This document shows positions 51,615 to 59,476 of a stretch of 64,000 nucleotides of DNA, piece by piece. The stretch covers positions 1,116,001-1,180,000 of the forward strand of contig NZ_JH651379.1 of NCBI RefSeq assembly GCF_000260115.1, read 5' to 3'. Every line of letters begins with the position of its first letter. Position 1 is the first letter of the stretch. The position numbers were made by a program, and so were the translations under genes. Origin of the DNA: Galbibacter orientalis DSM 19592 (lineage in GTDB: Bacteria > Bacteroidota > Bacteroidia > Flavobacteriales > Flavobacteriaceae). Below the pieces are notes generated by a model. That model saw only the letters and a list, made by a program, of their open reading frames with translations. It was not told the origin of the DNA and ran no database searches.

Positions 51615-54446
51615 TTAATGCGCCTCCAGCCAATCATTTCCAGTTCCTACTTCAACATCTAATGGAACACTCATGTTGTATGCGCTTTCCATTTCTGTTT
51701 TAATCATCTGTTTTACAGTGTCTAGTTCTTCTTTATATGCATCAAACACCAATTCATCATGTACTTGTAAAAGCATTTTAGTTTTAAAATTGCCTTCTTT
51801 TAATTTCTGATGAATATTTATCATGGCAATTTTTATAATATCGGCAGCACTTCCTTGTATTGGAGCGTTTACTGCATTCCTTTCAGCAGCACCACGAACT
51901 ACTTGATTTCTAGAATTAATATCTTTTAAATATCTACGGCGACCTAAAATGGTCTCCACATACCCATTGTCTTGAGCAAAATGAACTTGCTTGCTCATAT
52001 AGGCTTTTAATTTTGGGTATGTTTCATAATAGGTTTCTATTAACTCTTTAGCTTCGCTTCTAGATAAGGTGGTTTGGTTGCTTAATCCAAAGGCAGATAC
52101 CCCATATATAATTCCGAAATTAACGGTTTTAGCATTACCACGTTGTTCGCGCGTTACTTCTTCAATAGGAACTTTAAAAACTTGAGCTGCTGTGGAGGCA
52201 TGAATATCTTGACCTTCTTGGAAGGCTTTTATCATGGTGTCTTCTTCACTTAAAGCAGCAATAATACGAAGTTCTATTTGAGAATAATCTGCTGCTAATA
52301 AAATGTAATCCTCATTCCGTGGAATAAAGGCTTTTCTTACTTGTCTACCTCTTTCTGTACGTATTGGGATGTTTTGTAAGTTAGGATTATTGGAGCTTAA
52401 CCTTCCTGTGGCGGCTACAGCCTGACTATAAACGGTATGTATTCTATTTGTTTTTTTGTTGATTTCATTTGGCAATGCATCAACATAAGTGCTTTTTAAT
52501 TTATTGAGTTGTCTCCATTGTAAAATATCAGCAACAATTGGGTGGTCTTTTGCTAAGTAAGAGAGTACATCTTCTGCGGTAGAATATTGACCTGTTTTGG
52601 TCTTCTTAGGTTTGTCTACCAATTTTAATTTATCAAATAAAATAGGGCCTAATTGTTTTGGAGAAGCTAAATTAAATTCTTCCCCTGCTTGCTCAAAAAT
52701 GTCTTTCTCTAATCTGAGAATATCATTATTGAGGTCTTTTGTTAAGGAATGAAGAAATTTTTCATCTAAATTAATTCCTTCTATTTCCATGTCCGCCAAC
52801 ACTTTTACAAGTGGTGCTTCTATTTCTTCAAATAGTTTTTTAGCATTTCTATTTGGTAATTCTTGCTCAAAAATATTTTTTAGCTGAAGTGTAATGTCAG
52901 CATCTTCAACGGCATATTCTGTTTGCTCTTCTAAAGCAACGCTTCGCATAGAACGTTGATTCTTTCCTTTTTTACCAATAAGAGTTTCTATAGAAACAGG
53001 GGAGTAGTTTAAATAAGTTTCTGCCAATACATCCATGTTGTGGCGCATATCTGGATTGATAAGGTAATGCGCTATCATGGTATCGAAAATCGGTCCTTTA
53101 ACAGGCATGTTGTAATTGGAAAGTACTTTAATATCATATTTTAAATTCTGACCGATTTTTTCAATTTCTTCATTTTCAAAAAATGCTCTGAATTCTTCTA
53201 AGATATTTTGTGTTTCTTTTTGGTCTTCAGGGAAAGAAACATAATAACCCGTTCCAGGTTCCCAAGAAAAGGCACAGCCTACCAATGCTGCATTTAACGA
53301 TTTTAGGCTTGTAGTTTCCGTGTCAAAACACACGCTACTTTGTTGCATTAACTTTTGTAGTAAAAGCTTTCTGGCTAATGGCGTATTGGCGTGTTGGTAT
53401 AAATGTGGAACTTGTGCAAGGGTTTTGTATCCAGAAATGCTGGTAGTGGTTGTTTGCTCAGTAGTGTCGTTACTCCCAAAAAGGTCATATTGAACTTCTA
53501 AGCTGTTGTTTACCTTGCCTTTATTTTCTGATGGATTACTTTCTTCGGAAGGAGTGTCTTCTTGTTTAAAAGTTTTCATCAGATTTTCAGCAAGCCTTCT
53601 AAATTCTAATTCCTGAAAAATTTCTTGGACTTTTTCAATATCTGGAGTGTCTAATTTAAAATCGTTTTCATGAAATTCTACAGGCACATCCAACATAATA
53701 CGCGCCAATTCTTTAGATAATAATCCTTGTTCTTTATTGGCTTCTACTTTTTCTTTCATCTTTCCTTTCAGCTTATCGGTGTTTGCTAAAAGGTTTTCCA
53801 TACTGCCGAATTCTTTTAAGAATTTCTTGGCTGTTTTTTCTCCAACACCTGGTAATCCTGGGATATTATCCACAGCATCTCCCATCATTCCTAGAAAATC
53901 TATTACTTGGTCTGGGGTTTCTATTTCAAACTTTTTTTGAACTTCTGGAATTCCCCAAATTTCAATTCCATTTCCCATTCTCGCTGGGCGATACATAAAT
54001 ATATTTTCTGAAACTAATTGCGCAAAATCTTTATCTGGAGTAACCATATACACCTTATAGTTTGCTTTTTCCGCTTGTTTTGCTAGCGTTCCAATAATAT
54101 CATCGGCTTCGTATCCTTCTTTTACAATACAAGGAATATGCATTGCTTTTAAAATATCTTGAATAATAGGAACTGCTATTCTAATGGCTTCAGGGGTTTC
54201 ATCTCTGTTGGCCTTATAAGCTTCAAACATTTCTACTCGATCCACACTCCCTCCTTTGTCAAAAGCAACCGCTAGATGGTCTGGTTGCTCTCTTTTGATA
54301 ACATCTAAAAGAGAATTCATAAACCCCATAATGGCTGAAGTATCCATTCCTTTTGAATTGATTCTCGGATTTTTTATAAAAGCATAATATCCTCGGAATA
54401 TTAATGCGTATGCATCTAAAAGAAAAAGCCTTTTTTGCTCAGCCAT
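51615..54446 (-). CDS. polA: DNA polymerase I
   Basis: The protein of 943 residues has the 5'-3' exonuclease domain (about 1-290: FLLDAYALIFRGYYAF, EGYEADDIIGTLA, GEKTAKKFLKEFGS). The 3'-5' proofreading domain (about 350-530) keeps its catalytic residues: FDTETTS, GQNLKYDIKVL and EYAVEDADITLQL. The polymerase domain has motif A LLAADYSQIELRI, the O-helix RGNAKTVNFGIIYG and motif C LQVHDELVFDA. It fills gaps and removes RNA primers. Unlike some polymerases of this family, proofreading looks intact. Confidence 0.98.
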   Translation of the reverse strand: MAEQKRLFLLDAYALIFRGYYAFIKNPRINSKGMDTSAIMGFMNSLLDVIKREQPDHLAVAFDKGGSVDRVEMFEAYKANRDETPEAIRIAVPIIQDILKAMHIPCIVKEGYEADDIIGTLAKQAEKANYKVYMVTPDKDFAQLVSENIFMYRPARMGNGIEIWGIPEVQKKFEIETPDQVIDFLGMMGDAVDNIPGLPGVGEKTAKKFLKEFGSMENLLANTDKLKGKMKEKVEANKEQGLLSKELARIMLDVPVEFHENDFKLDTPDIEKVQEIFQELEFRRLAENLMKTFKQEDTPSEESNPSENKGKVNNSLEVQYDLFGSNDTTEQTTTTSISGYKTLAQVPHLYQHANTPLARKLLLQKLMQQSSVCFDTETTSLKSLNAALVGCAFSWEPGTGYYVSFPEDQKETQNILEEFRAFFENEEIEKIGQNLKYDIKVLSNYNMPVKGPIFDTMIAHYLINPDMRHNMDVLAETYLNYSPVSIETLIGKKGKNQRSMRSVALEEQTEYAVEDADITLQLKNIFEQELPNRNAKKLFEEIEAPLVKVLADMEIEGINLDEKFLHSLTKDLNNDILRLEKDIFEQAGEEFNLASPKQLGPILFDKLKLVDKPKKTKTGQYSTAEDVLSYLAKDHPIVADILQWRQLNKLKSTYVDALPNEINKKTNRIHTVYSQAVAATGRLSSNNPNLQNIPIRTERGRQVRKAFIPRNEDYILLAADYSQIELRIIAALSEEDTMIKAFQEGQDIHASTAAQVFKVPIEEVTREQRGNAKTVNFGIIYGVSAFGLSNQTTLSRSEAKELIETYYETYPKLKAYMSKQVHFAQDNGYVETILGRRRYLKDINSRNQVVRGAAERNAVNAPIQGSAADIIKIAMINIHQKLKEGNFKTKMLLQVHDELVFDAYKEELDTVKQMIKTEMESAYNMSVPLDVEVGTGNDWLEAH

Positions 54447-54535
54447 ATTTTTTTGTTTGAAATTTAAGATTTAGAAAAAATAGATAGTTTGTAAAGTTAA
54501 AAAAGTTAAATGAGATTTAAATGGCTCGTAGTTGT

Positions 54536-55531
54536 TTACTTTTCTTTGACGAAGGATCCTGAAGGATTATTACTTTGTCCTGTGCCATCATATTTGCTAT
54601 AGCTAAACCCAGGGTGTATGCAGTAAGATCCTGTTTCTCCTTTTTTATTGATGGCTAAAAATCCTATCTGGAAGGTATCATGATTTTTATTTTTTGCTAT
54701 AATTCTGTTCACAGCTTCTTCACAAGCTTTTTGAGGCGATTTCCCTTGTCGCATTAACTCTACAATTAAAAACGAACCTACAGTTTTAATTACTTCTTCT
54801 CCAACTCCTGTTGCTGTTGCTCCGCCAACTTCATTATCTATAAAAAGTCCGGCGCCAATAATTGGGGAATCTCCAACGCGCCCATTTACTTTATAGGCCA
54901 TTCCACTTGTGGTGCAGGCGCCTGCAAGATCTCCATTTTTATCAATAGCAAGCATTCCAATAGTGTCGTGGTTTTCAATATTAATAATGGTTTCATATTT
55001 AGATTCTTCTTTCCATTTTAACCATTCTTTTTTGGATTGTTCGGTAAGTAAGTTTTCTTTCTGAAACCCTTTTTCATAAGCAAATTGTTCTGCTCCTTTT
55101 CCTGCTAGAATTACATGTGGCGTTTCTTCCATCACTTTTCTAGCTACAGAAATTGGATGTGCAATATTTTGCAAATAAACTACCGAGCCACAATTTCCAT
55201 CTTTATCCATAATACAGGCGTCTAATGTAACATTGCCATCTCTATCTGGTCGGCCACCTTTTCCTACGGTTTGGTTGTTTACATCGGCTTCTTCTACCAT
55301 TACGCCTTGTTCAACAGCGTCCAGAGAGGTGCCTCCATTATTTAAAACTTCCCATGCTTTTGCTGTAGCGTTTTTAAAATTCCATGTGCAAATAGCAATA
55401 GGAATTATAGGCTTTTCAATAGATTCTGGAGTCACGTTAATTGTATCTTCCGTCCAAGAAGCTAAAAACGGAACAGATAGTATTCCTGTTGCTCCTAATC
55501 CTGTCTTTTTTAGAAATTTTCTTCTTTGCAT
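54536..55531 (-). CDS. Exported glycosylasparaginase-like Ntn hydrolase
   Basis: The protein of 331 residues has a twin-arginine-like signal (QRRKFLKKTGLGATGILSVP), so it should be periplasmic. The nucleophile threonine that becomes N-terminal after autocleavage is in ENHDTIGMLAID (His-Asp-Thr-Ile-Gly), followed by DLAGACTTSGMAYKVNGRVGD and DSPIIGAGLFIDN. This is the aspartylglucosaminidase pattern: it would cut GlcNAc-asparagine links or beta-aspartyl peptides. The HDTIG context fits glycosylasparaginase better than isoaspartyl peptidase. It lies 89 bases upstream of polA on the same strand. Confidence 0.85.
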   Translation of the reverse strand: MQRRKFLKKTGLGATGILSVPFLASWTEDTINVTPESIEKPIIPIAICTWNFKNATAKAWEVLNNGGTSLDAVEQGVMVEEADVNNQTVGKGGRPDRDGNVTLDACIMDKDGNCGSVVYLQNIAHPISVARKVMEETPHVILAGKGAEQFAYEKGFQKENLLTEQSKKEWLKWKEESKYETIINIENHDTIGMLAIDKNGDLAGACTTSGMAYKVNGRVGDSPIIGAGLFIDNEVGGATATGVGEEVIKTVGSFLIVELMRQGKSPQKACEEAVNRIIAKNKNHDTFQIGFLAINKKGETGSYCIHPGFSYSKYDGTGQSNNPSGSFVKEK

Positions 55532-55620
55532 GGGTATATCTTGTTTATTTTTACTTGATGATGAAGAGGTTTGAATATTTCAACGCTTGCATCATTACTT
55601 TTTTTGACAATAAGAAATGG

Positions 55621-55628
55621 TAAATTTG
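55621..55628 (+). promoter_or_regulatory. Candidate -7 box for cutC
   Basis: TAAATTTG matches TAnnTTTG and lies 17 bases before the ATG at 55646. A TTG exists 14 bases upstream, shorter than usual. Confidence 0.4.
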
Positions 55629-55645
55629 GGTTAAATATAAGGAAT

Positions 55646-56368
55646 ATGATTATAGAAATTTGTGCAAATTCTGTGGAATCTGCGTTAAATGCCGAAGAGG
55701 GAGGGGCAAATAGAATAGAATTTTGCGGAGAACTATCGGTTGGAGGAATTACGCCTTCTTATGGAATGTTAGTGCGTGCTGTAGAACAATTATCTATTCC
55801 TGTTTTTGTGCTCATTCGTCCAAGAAGTGGAAACTTTACTTATTCTGATGAAGAATTTGAAGTGATGAAAGAGGATGTTCTTTTTTGTAAGAAAATTGGT
55901 TGTAGCGGAATCGTCTCTGGAGTATTAGATGCCGATAATAATTTAGATATTGACAGAACTCGGGAGCTAGTGGAGCTTTCAAAACCTTTAGAATTTACTT
56001 TTCATAGGGCATTTGATTGGGTTTCTCAACCTGAGGAAGCGCTTAAGCAGTTAATAGAAATAGGATGTAAGCGGGTATTAACTAGCGGACAAGTGGAGAA
56101 AGCTATTGATGGATTATCATTATTGAAAAAGCTAAAAAGTAAATACGGAGATAGCATAGTTATAATGCCTGGTAGTGGAGTGAATATTGATAATGTATTG
56201 GAATTTAAAAAGGATGGTTTTTCTGAAATACATTTCTCTGCAAGTAGTGCGTATAAAAATCTCACAGCAACTCCTAAAATATCATTTAACGGAAATGCTA
56301 GTGATGAAAGTTTTATTACAAAATCCGACTTAACATTAATTAAGCAGATGGTAGATAAAGTTAAATAA
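55646..56368 (+). CDS. cutC: CutC-family protein
   Basis: The ATG at 55646 gives 241 residues beginning MIIEICANSVESALNAEEGG, the conserved start; the frame is open 75 bases further upstream but that part overlaps the promoter box. The TIM-barrel family motifs follow: GANRIEFCGELSVGGITPSYG, VFVLIRPRSGNFTYS, FTFHRAFDW and IMPGSGVNIDN. It was named for copper homeostasis, but the true role in bacteria is unsettled. The length is usual for the family. Confidence 0.9.
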   Translation: MIIEICANSVESALNAEEGGANRIEFCGELSVGGITPSYGMLVRAVEQLSIPVFVLIRPRSGNFTYSDEEFEVMKEDVLFCKKIGCSGIVSGVLDADNNLDIDRTRELVELSKPLEFTFHRAFDWVSQPEEALKQLIEIGCKRVLTSGQVEKAIDGLSLLKKLKSKYGDSIVIMPGSGVNIDNVLEFKKDGFSEIHFSASSAYKNLTATPKISFNGNASDESFITKSDLTLIKQMVDKVK

Positions 56369-56433
56369 TCTGTAAAAAAGGGTTATTTGTCTGTATATAA
56401 GGTAATTTTGTTAAAAATAGCGAAGAAAAATAT

Positions 56434-57675
56434 ATGTCACGTTTTTTTATAGTCTTAGGTATAATATACCTTATTGGAGCCTTTTATGGCTTTCAAGCTT
56501 TTAGAACACTAGTTAAAAATCCATATTTACAAATAGTATACGGAATTGTTTTTATAGCAGTTTTAGCAAATGTATATCTGCAGTTTAGTCATTTTGATAG
56601 GAGTCATGGAATGACTCATAAAATGGGATTTGCCGTAGGTTTGTTTTTGGCGTTTATGGCTTTAGGGTTTAGCGCTGGAATTTTTATGCTGATAGAAGAT
56701 GTTGTTCGGGTTTTTACATGGATTTTCGGTAAGGCTTTTCAGTCAGGTGAAGCTGCATCTTCTGGACTTCCATCTCGGAGAAGATTTATGAGTCAGATTG
56801 CAATTGGAGTTGCAGCAGTTCCTTTTTTATCGCTTTTATATGGGATGTATAAAGGAAAATATGATTATCAAGTTTTAAAGCACACGCTGGAGTTTGACGA
56901 TTTACCAGATGCTTTTGATGGTTATACCATTACGCAAATTTCGGATATACATAGCGGAAGTTTTGATGATAAAGAAAAGGTAGCTTATGCAGTAGACCTT
57001 ATTAATAAACAGGAATCGGATGTAATTTTATTTACGGGCGATTTAGTAAATAATGTTGCTTCGGAAATGCATACGTGGAAAGATACTTTTTCAAAACTTA
57101 ATGCCAAAGATGGGGTGTATTCTGTTTTAGGAAACCATGATTATGGAGATTATGCCGATTGGCCTTCCGAAGAAGCAAAAAAAGCAAATTTGGATGAGTT
57201 AAAGCAAATTCAAAAAGATATGGGCTTTAACTTACTATTAAATGAAAGTAGGTTTTTAGAAAAAGAGGGTCAGCGTTTGGCGCTTGTTGGGGTTGAAAAT
57301 TGGGGAGAAGGCGGTTTTAAAAAAGCAGGAGACCTTGAAAAGGCTATTGAAAATATAGATAAAAACGACTTTAAAATTTTAATGAGTCACGATCCGTCTC
57401 ATTGGCAGTATCAAGTTGTGGACCATCCATATCATTATCATTTAACCTTAAGTGGACACACACATGGAATGCAATTTGGAGTAGAGATTCCGGGTTGGTT
57501 AAAATGGAGCCCAGTAAAATACAGGTATAAATATTGGGCAGGAGTTTATGAGAAAGCGGGACAGTTTATTAATGTAAATAGAGGCTTAGGTTTTATTGGT
57601 TATCCAGGGCGTGTAGGAATTTGGCCAGAAGTAACGGTTATAAAATTAAAAAAGAAATCTAAAGAAATAGTGTAA
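56434..57675 (+). CDS. Membrane-anchored metallophosphoesterase
   Basis: The protein of 413 residues has three or four N-terminal hydrophobic segments (residues 2-18, 32-50, 67-92), a linker, and a further hydrophobic stretch near 124-138 (QIAIGVAAVPFLSLLYGM, after a twin-Arg SRRRFMSQ). The calcineurin-like domain has all metal motifs: QISDIHSG, LFTGDLVNN, LGNHDYGDY, MSHDPSHW and LSGHTHGMQFG. It resembles the YkuE-type (COG1408) phosphoesterases that cut phosphodiester bonds in membrane lipids such as UDP-diacylglucosamine. The active site faces outward if the topology is as drawn. It is followed by the thioredoxin-fold gene after 88 bases. Confidence 0.9.
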   Translation: MSRFFIVLGIIYLIGAFYGFQAFRTLVKNPYLQIVYGIVFIAVLANVYLQFSHFDRSHGMTHKMGFAVGLFLAFMALGFSAGIFMLIEDVVRVFTWIFGKAFQSGEAASSGLPSRRRFMSQIAIGVAAVPFLSLLYGMYKGKYDYQVLKHTLEFDDLPDAFDGYTITQISDIHSGSFDDKEKVAYAVDLINKQESDVILFTGDLVNNVASEMHTWKDTFSKLNAKDGVYSVLGNHDYGDYADWPSEEAKKANLDELKQIQKDMGFNLLLNESRFLEKEGQRLALVGVENWGEGGFKKAGDLEKAIENIDKNDFKILMSHDPSHWQYQVVDHPYHYHLTLSGHTHGMQFGVEIPGWLKWSPVKYRYKYWAGVYEKAGQFINVNRGLGFIGYPGRVGIWPEVTVIKLKKKSKEIV

Positions 57676-57726
57676 GTAAAAGCTGGCTAAAAAGCCTTGT
57701 TTAGAGCATTTTATCTGTTTTTTTAT

Positions 57727-57734
57727 TACATTTG
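57727..57734 (+). promoter_or_regulatory. Candidate -7 box for the thioredoxin-fold gene
   Basis: TACATTTG matches TAnnTTTG and lies 29 bases before the start codon. The nearest TTG is 27 bases upstream of it, a little far. Confidence 0.4.
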
Positions 57735-57763
57735 ATTTATCAAGTTGTTAAAATTGAATATTT

Positions 57764-58060
57764 ATGTCAAAGTTTGGTGAGCTAATTCACGGTAACATTC
57801 CGGTGTTATTAGACTTTTATACAGAGTGGAATGAATCTTCTACAGCAATGCATCCAGTTTTACGAGATGTTGCAGCAGCACTTGGGGATAAAGCTAGAGT
57901 TATAAAAATTGATGTTGATAAAAACAGCGAATTAGCCGAGGCTCTACGCGTAAAAGGATTACCAACATTGATGATTTATAAAGCAGGAGAAATGGTTTGG
58001 CGCCAAAGTGGGGAGCAAGATGCAAATACCCTCATTGGTTTGTTGCAAGATTATGTGTAG
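57764..58060 (+). CDS. Thioredoxin-fold protein lacking the catalytic cysteines
   Basis: The protein of 98 residues matches thioredoxin along its length: VLLDFYTEW in place of the usual lead to the active site, VIKIDVDKNSELAEALRVKG, the cis-proline GLPTLMIY (Pro67) and the C-terminal helix. The redox motif WCGPC is replaced by W-N-E-S-S at residues 22-26, so both cysteines are gone and the protein cannot run disulfide exchange. It may act as a chaperone or binding module. Its last 31 codons and 9 bases past its stop are repeated at 59370-59476, flanking an inserted module, so the present 3' end may have been supplied by the insert. Confidence 0.85.
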   Translation: MSKFGELIHGNIPVLLDFYTEWNESSTAMHPVLRDVAAALGDKARVIKIDVDKNSELAEALRVKGLPTLMIYKAGEMVWRQSGEQDANTLIGLLQDYV

Positions 58061-58069
58061 TTTATATTG
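57963..58069. repeat. Direct repeat, left copy (107 bp)
   Basis: This is identical to 59370-59476 at 106 of 107 positions; the one difference (58021 T against 59428 C) is silent in Asp86. It begins at the second base of codon 67 of the thioredoxin-fold gene and ends 9 bases after its stop. The flanking bases differ on each side, so these are true edges. Confidence 0.95.
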
Positions 58070-58076
58070 AGGAGAA

Positions 58077-58559
58077 TCAAAATAATCGTCCCAATTTGGA
58101 GTTTAAAGAAGTAGTCAAATCAATAACTTCAAATTTTAAATTAAATTCTTGCTTTAAAGGTTCAATCATTTTTTTAAGGGACTTTATATCTTTAGTTATA
58201 TAAGCATCAATCTTTCGATTATAAATTTGAGCGAAAAGTTTAATGTCATTAATAACGACTTTTCTTTCGCCAAAATCACCAAATTTCCCTATGTTCTTAA
58301 GTAATGCTAAAAATTTCCCCGAAAATTTAGCATCTGTAAAATCAAACTCTAGCAACCTAAAAGAATTTAAGGAAAGTAAATTTTCAGGGTCATCACCAAC
58401 AGAATATTCACTTACTACAATTGTTGATAAATACATTTCTATATTATTTTCAATGAAATATTTGAAATAATCAATGCAATTTTGATGAAATTCGTCATCT
58501 CTTTTAAGTAAGCGGATACAGAAAGAACTATCTAAAAGAACATTGCTTATCGCTTTCAT
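58077..58559 (-). CDS. PIN-domain protein (candidate RNase toxin)
   Basis: The protein of 160 residues has the PIN-domain acidic set: Asp10 in VLLDSSFCIRLLK, Glu51 in VVSEYS, Asp105 in VINDIKLFA and Asp124 in YITKDIKSL. These residues bind metal in PIN ribonucleases such as VapC toxins. It is slightly longer than typical VapC. Its ATG overlaps the stop of the 255-residue partner by 4 bases (ATGA), so the two are made together, partner first, as in toxin-antitoxin operons. Its stop is only 7 bases from the left repeat. A toxin role is inference. Confidence 0.75.
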   Translation of the reverse strand: MKAISNVLLDSSFCIRLLKRDDEFHQNCIDYFKYFIENNIEMYLSTIVVSEYSVGDDPENLLSLNSFRLLEFDFTDAKFSGKFLALLKNIGKFGDFGERKVVINDIKLFAQIYNRKIDAYITKDIKSLKKMIEPLKQEFNLKFEVIDLTTSLNSKLGRLF

Positions 58560-59323
58560 ATTCCTTTAGCTTTTATATCATTTAACCAAGTATCAACATT
58601 AGTTATCTTATTTAAATTTACAGAAGCTTTATCTATAACTTTATCTAAAAGGGATTTATTAAAGACAGGTTTGTATTGTATAAATTCTAAAAGGACTAAA
58701 TCAAATAAACTTTCATCTTCTAAATTTTTTTTACCTCTTACTTTAATACCGTATGGTTTGTAAGTTTTTTTCTCGCCATCCATAATTTGTTCTTTTGTAG
58801 CTGAAATTGTAATATTACCATACTTATTAGTGCTCATGTGAAGGTTTGGATTTTTTCCACCCTCTTGATAAATTTCTCCGTATAAATAAAATTCACTTTC
58901 AAAATATGTAGGAGCAATCCTCTCATAATTCGTTGACTCATCAATGATTAAAGTAGGGTTGTTGGACATTGAATTGTTAAATTCAATTTTATATCCTTCG
59001 CTTAATGCTTTTTTCTGAAATTTATCAATTATTGATTGTCTTTTATAGTCTAAAAAATCTAAACTTTTTCTATTTTTTATTTCGGTAGTAAGACCATTAA
59101 ATAGAATCACTGCAGTTATGGGTAAAAAGAACTTATGTTTTGCAGAGCCTTCTTCAATGTCGTATGATATATGTGGGCGGTTATGTTTTTCCTTTCTATT
59201 AGGGTACAAGAAAGTCTCAATATCTGATATAAAGTCTTTAACTTCATTTATATCAATATCTTTAGGGGATAAAGAGTTATCCCTATTTGTTACTCTTATT
59301 TCTATGTAGCCTTGTTCTTCCAC
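58556..59323 (-). CDS. Unrecognised 255-residue partner of the PIN protein
   Basis: The protein starts at GTG (MEEQGYIEIRVTNRDNSL); no nearby ATG is in frame. I recognise no domain. It looks soluble and mixed alpha/beta, with one hydrophobic segment near residues 68-82 (FLPITAVILFNGLT), a basic stretch (KNRKSLDFLDYKRQ, about 86-99), a beta-rich middle (ERIAPTYFESEFYLYGEIYQ), and a helical C-terminus (FNKSLLDKVIDKASVNLNKI). It has no helix-turn-helix or AbrB/MazE-like signature and is far larger than usual VapB antitoxins. It precedes the PIN gene with a 4-base overlap and has a good promoter, so it could be an antitoxin or a target-recognition subunit. Confidence 0.6.
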   Translation of the reverse strand: MEEQGYIEIRVTNRDNSLSPKDIDINEVKDFISDIETFLYPNRKEKHNRPHISYDIEEGSAKHKFFLPITAVILFNGLTTEIKNRKSLDFLDYKRQSIIDKFQKKALSEGYKIEFNNSMSNNPTLIIDESTNYERIAPTYFESEFYLYGEIYQEGGKNPNLHMSTNKYGNITISATKEQIMDGEKKTYKPYGIKVRGKKNLEDESLFDLVLLEFIQYKPVFNKSLLDKVIDKASVNLNKITNVDTWLNDIKAKGI

Positions 59324-59339
59324 TTGCTTAACTAAAATA

Positions 59340-59372
59340 CAAATTTAACTGATTAAAAAAAATTACTGTCAA
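59340..59372 (-). promoter_or_regulatory. Promoter of the PIN module
   Basis: On the minus strand TTG (59370-59372) is followed after 22 bases by TAAATTTG (59340-59347), a full promoter match. The TTG is formed by the first three bases of the right repeat. The start would be near 59334, giving a leader of about 11 bases. Confidence 0.55.
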
Positions 59373-59476
59373 CATTGATGATTTATAAAGCAGGAGAAAT
59401 GGTTTGGCGCCAAAGTGGGGAGCAAGACGCAAATACCCTCATTGGTTTGTTGCAAGATTATGTGTAGTTTATATTG
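59370..59476. repeat. Direct repeat, right copy (107 bp); 3' remnant of the thioredoxin-fold gene
   Basis: It carries the last 31 codons and stop of the thioredoxin-fold gene without the first 67, so as a gene it is a remnant. It differs from the left copy only at 59428. Its right end holds the stop codon of the deacetylase on the other strand (59469-59471). Confidence 0.95.

Larger units (their letters stand above)
58070..59476. mobile_element. Small island: PIN-domain gene pair with target duplication
   Basis: A 1300-bp insert (58070-59369) plus one repeat copy separates the thioredoxin-fold gene from the deacetylase, which would otherwise be convergent and nearly touching. The native junction survives on the right: copy 59370-59476 runs directly into the deacetylase end, whose stop codon lies inside the repeat. 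The left copy completes the thioredoxin-fold gene. The insert holds just two overlapping genes and no integrase, transposase or relaxase. This is the pattern of integration into a gene's 3' end that restores the gene, or of a single-crossover insertion of a small circle. Confidence 0.75.

Noticed and set aside
33324-55531. A link between L-asparaginase, asnS and the glycosylasparaginase-like enzyme
   Set aside because: They share asparagine in name only and are in separate, distant units with different cellular locations.
58070-59369. Prophage or insertion sequence remnant
   Set aside because: No transposase, integrase, phage gene or terminal inverted repeats are seen in the insert; only the long direct repeats and two genes are present.
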